64,000 bases of DNA, from assembly GCF_020085105.1 (NCBI RefSeq), contig NC_058043.1:14541167-14605166 (forward strand), written 5' to 3'. The notes beneath the pieces were generated by a model. That model worked only from the letters and a program-made list of their open reading frames with translations. It ran no database searches and was not told the DNA's origin. Below are positions 54,135 to 64,000 of the stretch, piece by piece. How positions within the stretch are numbered: the stretch's first letter is position 1; each line of letters starts with the position of its first letter. Origin of the DNA: Siniperca chuatsi (lineage: Eukaryota > Chordata > Actinopteri > Centrarchiformes > Sinipercidae). The translations under genes and the position numbers were made by a program.

Positions 54135-54858
54135 GAGCTACACACATCTTTGGTCTCGATTGTCCTGACAGATGAATCCATCATAGGTGAATTCACAGGA
54201 CTTGTTTAGGTTTCAAAAGATGTTCAAGAAATCCGTTTAAAAGATGTTTAATAGGGTGTTTTGAAATGTTTATTTCTTTTAGTTCAGTTAAGAATTGTGC
54301 TTGATGTTGCTCTTAAAACCGCTGTTTTTTTTGTGAGTTGAAACGACCGTACGATAATGGCCTGCACTTGAGCCTCGTTCCACATCTTTAATTGAAAAGA
54401 TGACGCTAAGTGGATACAGAGGGACCCCTGGGCTCCTCTGAGGTCTGTGGCAGTGATGTAAAAAGAACAAAAGTGATTTCCCATCTTAAAGTGACTGTCC
54501 CAGGCCCAACTTGCACACTCCCAGGGGGCACCGCTCTCCTCATCAAGCTCCAGGCCTGTCAGACTTGACGTCCCAGCTCTGTCCATGCAAGCGGACACTG
54601 AAGACTGGTCACTTCTCTTCTCTGTGCTGTACAGTTGGCTTAGCTTTGTGTGTGGAATGTGATTGACAGCACTCGGCTCCTTTTTTGCTTTTGTTTGTCC
54701 ACTCTGAGCTTGTCAAGTCTGTTTTACTTCTGTCTGAGATGATGATGTCATGATCACAGTTACTGCTCCAGGTCACATCCACATGTGTCTGTTCAGTCTT
54801 TGTCATTACAAGGAAAGCTCTTGTTCTATGTGCACCAGCGATTATGTCACCTAAAACA

Positions 54859-54864
54859 AATAAA
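54859..54864 (+). terminator. TRIM62 proximal polyadenylation signal candidate
   Basis: AATAAA about 725 nt after the stop codon. Confidence 0.45.
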
Positions 54865-55580
54865 TTAATCAAAGTATTTCATAGTCTGCCCAGTCCTACC
54901 CACAAGGAAGTCTGTTTGGAGATGGAGGTTTTCCAGAAATATGCTGCTATTGATTAAGAACTTGCATGTTTGTATATAGAGTATCAGGGGTTAAAAGGAA
55001 TAAGTCTCTCATCATGCTGGCTCATGTTAAAGTTTCCGTTTTTTCCCCTTTAGCATACACTACAGTCCACTACAATGTTGAATTCAAGTACATTTCTGCT
55101 GCCAGTCATGATGTTTGATCATTTTGTCTTAAAATCAAAAGCATATAATCATGCTGTCTGCGTAGATCACCTCGTGAGGCAGAGACCTCTAGTTGTAAAA
55201 GCAGAATATGAAAATCTGAAAGGTTAAAGATGAATTATTGCTTAAAGATGCTACAGAGACCAATTGTTCTCTCTTATTTTAAATCATACCATTCATGTAA
55301 ATGAAGTCAAGCTGTATGTTTTGGGAAATAGCCATTATCAAAGAAAATGGTGATGGACGAAAGAACTTTACCACTAATATACTATTCCTGTGCGACTGGC
55401 ATTCCCAAGGCTGCTGCTGTGTTACATAATGACAAAATCACTGATAATTCCTCTGAGGCTCACCCATGTTTATTTCTTCGCCCCACGTGCCTCAAGTGCT
55501 CTTGTTTATCAGTAGTACACAAGTCCTGCAGAATCTGCTCTAAGAGGCTCCGGTCGCTCAGCCAAGTCCAGCATACTCAG

Positions 55581-55581
<1 letters not shown>

Positions 55582-55661
<80 letters not shown>

Positions 55662-55699
55662 GGTGTGTGTGTGTCGGTGGGTGGGTGGGCGGGCGGGCA
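55582..55699. repeat. Long TG microsatellite with imperfect GT/GGTG tail
   Basis: About 79 bp of uninterrupted TG dinucleotides (55582-55660) are followed by interrupted gtgtgtcggtgggtgggtgg and gcgggcgggc text. It would be transcribed if the distal TRIM62 polyadenylation site is used. Confidence 0.95.
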
Positions 55700-56079
55700 T
55701 GTCACATGTGCACGGGTATGTTTGTGTGGCCTGGTTCAGCTATAATTTTAAATCCAGCTTTGGTTGTGCTTGATAAAGCCCATCTGGCTGGCCAAGCATA
55801 CCCATGCAGTGGCCAAAAGTGATTATTACAGAATACTTTCAGGTAGAACTTTTTTTTTTCTTTGGTAAATCTACAACAGCAAAAAAAAAAAAGAACAAAC
55901 AAAAACAAAATCACCTAACAATTCATTTGCCACTGTACATCTTTCCATTTGTATGTGTGTTGTCTGCGTTGTCCATTTAAAAGAAATTTGGGGCAGTGCC
56001 CTTGTTTTTGTAGGATATGATTCCGGTATTTGCAGTATGATTCAAACGAGGGTCAAATTGAGCATCTGCAGGGGCCTGT

Positions 56080-56215
56080 TCCAAGAAGCAGATCTACTGA
56101 GTTGTCTGAATAATGTTGCTGAATAAAACCTTTTTCTTTTTTTTTTTTTTTTTTTTTTTTACATCAGTCTATTTTCTGGGATTTACTGAGCAACTTTATT
56201 CAGATAACTGGAATA
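56080..56215. repeat. Foldback repeat around poly-T
   Basis: gttgtctgaataatgttgct is matched in inverse by agcaactttattcagataac, with a 24-T run between. The left flank aggggcctgttccaagaagc is a recurrent teleost repeat phrase. Confidence 0.55.
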
Positions 56216-56648
56216 ATATAATTATGTGTGAAGATAATAATTACCAGAAGGTTTAGACAATCAGGACAGTATTTCGTCATTTTACTTCTCTCTGATTGAC
56301 ACTATGAATTGTCCTTGAGAAGTAAATCCCAACCAGCAGGTGCTTCATGCAGGTTAAAACAAATGCTTAAATTTGACCCCAGTTTGCCGTGTTGCAGACT
56401 TCAGTGGGGTCTGCTTCATTAAAGACTTTGTCTCTGAATATTAAGAAGGAGATTATTGTGATGTGGTGTTGGGTTACTGGTGGTGGTGACGGGAATGGTT
56501 AAAATGATTATGATGATAACTATGATATTTTTAATTATTATAATGATGATTGTGTCTTTTGATGATGGCAGCTGTGCACCCATCAATGTGTGAACACACT
56601 CTAGTGTGCTTTTGCTGCTGGAGGTTTGTGGGAAATGTTTTAATGTAC

Positions 56649-56654
56649 AATAAA
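56649..56654 (+). terminator. TRIM62 distal polyadenylation signal candidate
   Basis: AATAAA followed within 60 nt by T/GT-rich DNA, about 2.5 kb after the stop codon. Confidence 0.45.
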
Positions 56655-57054
56655 TTACTGCAAAAAATCAGCCAGTCTCTTTAATTTTGTCCTGGTTTGG
56701 ATGTGCATCAACACAAAGGTTGTATTTAAAATCTGTACACCCCTCTGTGTGGAACTTACTGGAATCATTTTTAGGCAGGTAACATGAGCCAGAAATTGCT
56801 GTGACTGAATGAATGTAACTGATAGTTGGCTTATTTAATGTGGATGAGGTCATGTCGTGGCCGATGCCCGATCCACTTGATAAGCTTCATAATGGGGCAG
56901 ATGCCGGTCTGGCAGATCACTGCATCCATAGTTTCCAGCCTGGGGGTTTGTAACAAGGGTTCACAAGATGATTAACAATGTAAGAAAGATGAAAAAATGA
57001 TTTATCTGCTACAGAAAATTAGTTTTCAGACATATCTCATATGCTATTTTCTTA

Positions 57055-57440
57055 TGAAATACTGGATGGTTTTACCTCCTCAGGCCTAAAGAGGTGACAG
57101 TGACAATGCTAACATGCTGATGTTTAGCAGGTATAATGGTCACCATTTTATTTTAGCATGTTAGCTTAATTAGCACTAAACATAAAGTACAGCTGAGGCT
57201 GATGGGAATGTCATTAGTTTTGCCAATTAGTAAGTCATTTAGTAACCAAAGTACTGGACAAATTAAAACGTTGACCTTCTGGTGGCACTAGATGAAAAGT
57301 CAGGGGAATACCAAAGTCAGTGGGATTCATCCTCTGGGGACCATAAATGTCTGTCCAAACTTTCACGACAATTCATCCAGTAGTCGAGATATTTCAGTCT
57401 GGACCAAAGTGGTGGACAGAGTGATATTGCCATCCATACA
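57055..57440 (+). repeat. Interspersed repeat, 'catgctaacatgctgatgttta' family
   Basis: It contains acaatgctaacatgctgatg, tttagcatgttagcttaatt, ccttctggtggcactagatg and tcatccagtagtcgagatat, the usual order of this teleost repeat. A partial reversed copy is at 44390-44640. Confidence 0.75.
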
Positions 57441-58739
57441 GTCACTCAGTTTCTGTGGCTAAAACCCATCTGAGAAGGTTTAAATCACTCTTTGCTCACA
57501 GCACATTAAAAATCTAATCTTTGATAAGGGCTCACGAGTCAGCTTGCTTCATTTTAAAGGGTCACAAGCTAAAATGGTCCTGTAGAGGACATACATGTCA
57601 TTTTGTTTTAACACTGACACTTATTTAATGTTTGTCAAAGTCTTGAGTCAGAGAGTGAGCATGATCTATCACATTACATTGAGAGCAAGAATATCAACAT
57701 AGTTGAAATTGAAACTCTCAAAATGAAACAGAACCGGGAGGCTGACGAATCTTCTTTGAAATGCAGGAAGGTTTTGCCTCTGCTTGTCAATACCTGCTCC
57801 AGTTCAGTAAGAGTTTCATGCCAGACTTTTAGTTGAGATGTGCCAAACTCTCAGCCCTGCTAAGCCATCCTGCAGGGAGGTGGGAGGTTATGCACTCTTT
57901 TTATTACTGTTCCCTATTTTGGCATCGGCTGAGGCCCAGGCGTGTGATACGATGAATAAAAAAGATGTCTGCATGGGTTCAGTGTTCCCTCACTGCGGGT
58001 GAGCCGCAGCTTTCAATAGGTCCTCTTCATTTGCCATCTGTGATGCGTTTTAATGAGTGGTTGTTAAACTGGAGGGAATAAATTGTCATACAGTGTGAAA
58101 TCATGACAGAAAAATAAGATCTGAGTCATACACTGCATCAGAAACCCAGAAAGTTATGTTATTTGTCTAACTTTGAACCCTGCTTCTTTTTTATTTCACA
58201 CTCCAAAGCAATTGAGTCTTGTTGCATCATGATTACAGCTGTTCCATAACAAACTGCAGTTTGAAGCAGTTTGAAGAGTGCCGTCTATTCACAGCACACC
58301 CTCAGGACAGGTGGCTTCATATCCTCAGCTTTGATGAGTACTTTCCTCTTCTCACTCCTGTGATAGAGACATTTTTATCCGAGGAGGTGTCCATCCTGTA
58401 ATAGACATTTTTACTCGAGGGGAAAGTGTCCATTTAAATGTCACTGAGCTCTCCTTTGAGAGACCCGTATCTGATTCCAGTCTGATGTGGCCCTCCTGAG
58501 GCAGTGGTGTAAGGTTTTTAATCTTGTGAGTGATGGAAAAAGCAGAAATGAAGGCTCACATTTGCCATCACTTACAGTTATAGAACAAGAGTTGCAGCTA
58601 CAGTATGATGTCGGTGGCTTGAATAGATCTATCGTCCCTATTATTATATTATTATGTTTCAGGATTATGTATTAGATTAAATATTTCTTGGGGTCAATGA
58701 TTATACAGAAACAATAACGACAAGAAGGTTTTTAAGCCA

Positions 58740-59000
58740 TTGTAGTGCTGAAATAATTAGTTGATTTGTTAATTTGCAAAAATACCAACCATTTCCTGGT
58801 TCTATCTTGTGAAATGTGAGGATTTTCTACTTTTCTCTGTTTTATATTATGGCAAATAATATACATTTGGGTTTTGGAATGTTGGTCGGACAAGACAAGC
58901 AACTTGAAGATGTCACATTGGGCTTTGGAAACTTGTGATGGACATTTTTCACTTCATTCTGATATTTTGTTAGACTAAACGTTATTCAGTCATACAAAAT
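58740..59000 (-). repeat. 'gtctataaaatgtcagaaa' family repeat, reversed copy
   Basis: On the minus strand it shows agtgaaaaatgtccatcaca, then caatgtgacatcttcaagtt, gcttgtcttgtccgaccaac and cctcacatttcacaaga, in family order. Confidence 0.7.
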
Positions 59001-60194
59001 TCATCCTACATTCCTGGAGGATGTACAGTATGATGGTGAAGTTATCATATTACACCTCTCTTGTTCTCTTCTTAATTTTATATATGTTAAAAAACATGTC
59101 CAAACTTTGGAAGAATTACAGGAATACCTACATCTATGAGTTACTTTAGCAGTCTGTTGTAGCCTGTTTTTTTTGTTTTGAACACTAAAGACCTTCTGAA
59201 ATGAATATAACCTCTGAAAACCTGTGCTGAGCAACTTAAGAGTCTCCAAAATCTTTGAACGTGGACTCATCCTGCCTCAGAAAGCAGAAAAGAAAGAAGT
59301 CACATGAAGGTGAATCAAGAGATTACTCGTCTGGCTGGGAGCAGTTAAATCACTTGGGTGTTCTGTTAAAGCAATAAAATGAAACACCATTAGGAAGGAA
59401 ATTATCTCATCTCTTATACTACCACACAGCTTCTTGATATTTCTCACACCATTCTCACAGAGCACAGTTCCTGCACTGAATAGTAACAACTTCATGACTG
59501 AGGAAACTTACAGCAACTAAGACATTTCCTCTTAATGTCATCATACCCTAATTAAAACAAAACAAAAAAAATCCTCAAAGACATTCACATTAACCTTTTG
59601 TCTGTTCACACACACTTGTCAGCAGAACATGTGGTCTTACAGTTATGAAGCAATGATTTGCCTCGGGATACATCAGGGCATTAACAATATTTCTATCTGT
59701 CCTAAGAATACGCACAGCAGAGGAACATGGCCTTCTTGTTTAATCACGCCAAAGTCCGTGTGAGTTGCGGTTTAAGTATTCGTCTGCACAGGTCTCTGCA
59801 CTCTCTGCAGAAAAGGTGTGCAGGCCGTTCTCTCTGCCCTCTGGCTCCATCAAAGGTAAGACAACCTAAAAATGTTCTTTTGTTTCCTGAATCCCCTTCA
59901 TCCCTCTCCTGTTACTTCCTAAAGCTCATCTATCAAACATTTTAGGAGCTTCAAGGGCTTTGGTGAGTTGTTGTTATTGTACCGGAGTGCCCTCTGGTGT
60001 TGACATCTGTGTCCCTGCTCACCTTTGGATTATCTACACTTGTCACTTCAGGGCAGCTTGATGAGTGCATGTCTGTCCCTACATGTGAGAACAAGGCAGT
60101 TGTCTGCGTGTTTTGCTACGTTCAGTTTCTGCAGTCACACAATACATCTCTTTGTATCATTTCACAGAAGCAGTAAACCTTTGATTCTGTCATT

Positions 60195-60420
60195 TAAAGA
60201 AATAGTTAGACAATGCGCTGCAATTCGCTTTGTCGCTGAGAGTTAAATGAGAGGATTTATATAGGCTACCACTGTTTGTCCATTAAACATAATGCTACAG
60301 TCACATCAGCAGGTTAGGTTAGCTTAGCTTAGCATAAAGACTGGAAACAGCTAGCCTGGCTCTATAAAAAGGTATAAAAAAAAATTCAGCCCACCAGCAA
60401 GTGGTATCAATCAATTCATC
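60195..60420 (+). repeat. Interspersed repeat related to 50655-50990
   Basis: It contains ggttagcttagcttagcata, aagactggaaacagctagcc and tggctctataaaaaggta. Confidence 0.7.
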
Positions 60421-60464
60421 AAGGAAGCAAATAACTGTTTTTCTCAACATGTCAAACTTCTGCT

Positions 60465-61290
60465 TTGAGTAAAAGTATCAATACAACAATAAAAATATTC
60501 CATTTAAACTGACAGTCCAGAATTCAAAACCCTACTTACTTGTAAGTAAAAGGACAGACATATTTTCAGCAAAATATACAGAAAGTATCAAAAGTAAAAG
60601 TTCTAGCTATGCAGAAAAATTGCCACTGAGAATAATATATATTACAATATTAGATCATTAATACTGATGCACCAATGTGTAAGTATAGCATTTTACAGTT
60701 GCAGATGGTGGAGATCGAGCCACTTCTAACTACTAAATATGCATTTAGTTTAGACAGTATGTAGATGTAAGTTGGGCTCCCTTAAGGTTTACGAGATACA
60801 TTTTCTGGCAGGGGGGTTATAGGATCAATAGTTAACAAGTTTGTATTCATATTTTTGGATAATTTGACCTGTTTTGGCCTCGAACTGGTATTTAAATAAA
60901 ACTATCTGAGAGATTCAGAGGATAAATCTCTCTTTGGTGGAACTGTTGGAAACTAATGGGCATCTGAAACTAGACACTGCTTTTTTGTCACAAGCTAAAA
61001 AGGTTGGAAACCGGTGGTTTGATATTTAACAATACTTTGTATTTTATAAGCACATAATTTTTTTATTTATTTTTTTAATGTAAAATCTTAAGCTTAAAAG
61101 TAACTAGTGACTACAGCTGTCAAATACATGTAGTGGAGTAAAAAGCAGAACATTTCCATCTGAAATGTAGTTGAGTAGAAGTATAAAGTAGCATAAAATG
61201 GAAATACTCAAGTACAAGTACCTCAAAGTTTTAAATACAGTAATTGACTAAATGTACTTAGTTACTTTTCACCTCTGAGGAGTAGTACAA
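60465..61290 (+). repeat. Dispersed repeat (copy 5), longest copy of the 1305 family
   Basis: It starts with gagtaaaagtatcaataca and ends with tactcaagtacaagtacctc and aatgtacttagttacttttc. A central block includes acagttgcagatggtggaga. It is the least truncated of five copies and may contain an unrelated insertion in its middle. Confidence 0.65.
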
Positions 61291-61780
61291 TCCTTTGAAA
61301 CCAGCTGATTTAAGAACAGACTTCAAAGAAGAAAAACATCTGTGCTACACCCTCAAGTCACTCAGTATTTATTTATACATTGCTTTATGCAGGGTTTATG
61401 TGATGCAGCATCCGCACACTTCAGCACCTTCCTGGATTAGTCTTATTTAAACTGGAGAGGCTTGTTCTCTAACCCGTTGTGTAATGACAAATCGCTGCAG
61501 ATCTTAAGGTTCCAAACAATAAAAGCAGGCCTTCCAGCCGTCTGTTTCAGTCAGGTTTAGTGTCTTTCTACGGAGCACGCCTCAACCTGCCTCCACTGCA
61601 CCTTTCAGCAGTTTTCACATATTATTCCTCGCATGTGAATAGCTACTCAGAAATGTTTATTTACACTCTATTGAAACCAGTATTGACATGTAGACCTGCT
61701 GTCTGCACAATATTAATCTGGTGATCCAGTTGCAAATAGCCTCCAATGAGCGTCCACTTTTGCTTCTCACCGGTCTGTTT

Positions 61781-64000
61781 TTAAACAAGTCTTTCATTGT
61801 GAGAGGTGGATGTGTTGCTTGAGTTTACTGCGGATGAAACTAAAGATTTGATGCACAGCTCCAGCAGAGTCTCTATAGTCCTGATCAGAAGAATGTTCAC
61901 ACTGAGGTTTAGAGGCAGCACAAAGATGGAGAGCACACCCACGAGTCCTATCATTACATTCACCCCCAGGCAGGGAAAACCCCACTGTCGCCACCCACAC
62001 TGGCTCCTGTGTTGTGAGTCCACATGGTCCTTCGTGATAAATGTCAGAGGTGTACCTCTCTTTGTCCTTTCGTGCTTCTGTCCTCCCCTCTCTGCAGACA
62101 AACACTCGGAGTAGATGAGGACAAAGTCTCCATGGTGACACGGCGACATCTGCACGCTGTTCCAGGAACACACTCTGTGAACAGTGCAGCTGCTCTCTGT
62201 TGTCTCTGGGTCAACACACTGTGCTGCCTCTGATACTGACATCCCAGGGTTCACAGGCTTGGAGGGTGCAGACAGTGCTGGAACAAGATCTTGCCAGCAA
62301 CTGTCGCCGTTATTGTTAACACTGTCTGTCCTTGCCATCTGTGCAGGGACCCGGTGTCGCCTGTGCAGGCCCGTGCTTGTGGCCAGGAGGAGCAGGAGGA
62401 GGGAGAGGAAGGCCACGCCCCAGCAGGGATTCACAGTGCTGGACATGGGGCTGAACAGGTTGGGCAAACATCTGATGAGGGAGTTGGTTGTGTGCAAACA
62501 GGCAACAGCCCACACTTCCTCCAGCTTCCATCGACACCTGAAATTTAGGGCGACGATGACCCACACCGACAGGCAGCAGAGGTAACCGACAACATGAGAC
62601 AAACTCTTTTCTTTGTCTGGGTTGTCACTGTCCTCCTCCTCTTTCACAGTTACCTCCCCAACATAACAGCGTTGTCCATCAGAGCCCGCTGTTTGACTCA
62701 CCGTCCTGTGAGCAACAGGCCACAGCAGTCTGGACACAGTCTCCACAGCAATCAGAGGTGTGGTCAGGAGGAACACCACACCGTATGTGTGGCTGAGAAA
62801 GAGCAGGAAGCGCAGGGCAATGACATCACCTAGTGGGGTCAGATCAGACAGCCAGGACTCAAAGATGCAAAGGAAAGTCAGAAAAACTGTGGGAGAAAAA
62901 AAGATAAAGTGTCAGTGATTCCCAACCAAGAGTATGTGGAAAGATTGTGGAGCTGCTCAGTTAATTTATAAACAATTTCCCTCCAGACACGTTTAAATAA
63001 TTTGTGTCTGATAAATTTTTTCCACAGTTCAATTACCTAGTTAGACATTCTTAAAATTGCATCTCTACTCCTTCTCCCTCAATGAAAAATCCGGAATCTA
63101 TGAACATGCAAATATTGCTCATTTTAAAAGTTAGTTTTAAAAGTTCTGGACACGAGATGTGTACATACACGTGGTAAACTGAGATTTAAGGTGAGCACAG
63201 AGAGGTTTTCCTCCTTCAGCAGATGAATGTTAAAAACAGTCTGCATATACATCATTCTGCACAGTGAAGGTCAAGCTACAAGTGAAGTAACAATATGCAA
63301 AACACATTTTTAAAGGGGGACAGAAAACATATATGTATATACATATAGCCACATATTTGTGTGGAGAAACCAAACCTACTAAAAAAAAAGAAGAGAAATA
63401 AAGACCAGGCTGAATTGAGATAATTCCAGGATCACTGTGTCTTGTAGGTAAGATTATTTTCATTATCAATTAATCATTCAGTCTATAAAATGTCCACATG
63501 TCTACTAATGCCCATCACAATTCCCTTAAATCAAAAGTGACATGTTTTGTCCAGCCAACAAACACTCCAAAACCCAAAGATAATCAGTTTACTGTCACAT
63601 AAGACAAAGAAAACTAACAAATCCTCACATTTGAGAAGCTGAAACTAGGAAATGTTTGGCTTTTCTTCTTTAAAAATGACTTGTTGCAATCATTTTGTTG
63701 CTGTCGTTCATCAAATCACTTAATCAACTAATTGTTCCAACTCTAATGTCTTGAATGAATATAATATTGTAACAATATCCACTTTGACATAATTAATAGT
63801 GTTAAATAACATCCTATTTAAAATCCATTCAAAAGAACACATTTGGAACAGCACAGATGGTGTTGATGAAGCTTTTGAGCTCATCTGCAATGGCTGTGGG
63901 GGTACGTCAGACAAAAAAAAACTGCGGTGATCACTCCACCTGGTCATGTCCTGATACTCACCTGTGACCAGGAAGTCGGTGAAGATCAGAAGGCAGCAGC
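61781..64000 (-). CDS. Multi-pass membrane protein, GPR160-like orphan receptor (3' part)
   Basis: Two exons are visible on the minus strand: 64000-63962 (partial, donor gtgagt) and 62886-61781 (acceptor tttttctcccacag, stop TAA at 61781-61783). They join in phase to give CCLLIFTDFLVT then VFLTFLCIFESWL and onward, about 380 residues with the N-terminus outside the window. Hydrophobic segments follow in order: around FTDFLVTVFLTFLCIF (TM2-like with an aspartate), FLLFLSHTYGVVFLLTTPLI (TM3-like), VVGYLCCLSVWVIVALNF (TM4-like), WGVAFLSLLLLLLAT (TM5-like), then a hydrophilic loop of about 130 residues, GVNVMIGLVGVLSIFVLPL (TM6-like) and a last hydrophobic stretch. The HTYG motif and segment spacing recall GPR160, an orphan class-A-like receptor. 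No DRY motif is seen after TM3. A different teleost membrane family cannot be excluded. The gene converges on TRIM62. Confidence 0.6.
63440..63745 (+). repeat. 'gtctataaaatgtcagaaa' family repeat in the GPR160-like intron
   Basis: It contains ttcattatcaattaatcatt, cagtctataaaatgtccaca, aacactccaaaacccaaaga, catataagacaaagaaaact-like text and catttgagaagctgaaacta, in family order. Confidence 0.75.

Larger units (their letters stand above)
54135..56660 (+). other. Proposed TRIM62 3' UTR
   Basis: The first AATAAA after the stop is at 54859-54864 (about 730-nt UTR). A second at 56649-56654 (tgtacaataaatt), followed by T/G-rich DNA, would give about 2.5 kb. The longer form would include the GT microsatellite at 55582 and a foldback around a poly-T at 56137-56160. 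Open frames here are low-complexity or short. Confidence 0.5.
56661..61780. other. TRIM62-GPR160-like intergenic region
   Basis: No supported gene. Besides the repeats listed separately, about 57780-58110 is a balanced-composition stretch that looks single-copy. A short open frame at 59727-59945 has no recognisable domain and is probably chance. Confidence 0.55.

Noticed and set aside
55347-55822. Open frames of up to 132 codons rich in Cys-Val or Thr-His
   Set aside because: They are translations of the TG microsatellite and carry no information.
59727-59945. 72-codon open frame starting MAFLFNHAK
   Set aside because: A basic, serine-rich peptide with no recognised family and no convincing splice partners.
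61806-62585. Plus-strand open frames opposite the GPR160-like exon
   Set aside because: They are antisense to a long spliced open frame that has hydrophobic helices and matching splice phase.

Overview
The window is nuclear DNA of a ray-finned (teleost) fish. The genes are split by GT-AG introns, the proteins match vertebrate families, and the intergenic and intronic DNA carries short interspersed repeats, foldback elements and retrotransposon tails of kinds widespread in teleosts. I see no bacterial operon, CRISPR array or phage-like gene. Identifications rest on remembered protein families, not on a search.

Layout. 1-8080 is gene-poor and repeat-bearing. 8244-12611 (+) is a complete nine-exon MIIP gene (377 aa). 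12612-16610 is intergenic and holds a decayed LINE reverse-transcriptase fragment. 16611-22998 (+) is a complete nine-exon TNF-receptor gene, best assigned to TNFRSF1B (TNFR2; 493 aa), with a polyadenylation signal at 23212. 25848-54134 (+) is a complete five-exon TRIM62 gene (475 aa, RING/B-box/coiled coil/PRY-SPRY) spread over 28 kb, mostly because of a 19-kb first coding intron. Its 3' UTR may run to 56.65 kb. At the right edge, 61781 to beyond 64000 (-), lies the 3' part of a multi-pass membrane protein that looks like an orphan GPCR of the GPR160 type, convergent with TRIM62.

The MIIP-TNFRSF1B adjacency matches human 1p36, where TNFRSF8 lies between them. TRIM62 sits elsewhere on human chromosome 1, so the right half is a teleost-specific or ancestral arrangement. 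The genes do not form one pathway, although TNFRSF1B (TRAF binding) and TRIM62 (E3 ligase) both belong broadly to innate and inflammatory signalling.

I did not find a convincing new biological system. The most unusual items are two perfect short-spacer hairpins (27-bp and 20-bp arms), several small inverted-repeat elements packed into MIIP introns, a 25-T homopolymer forming the polypyrimidine tract of a TRIM62 exon, and unique-looking stretches in and beyond TRIM62 that could be regulatory.
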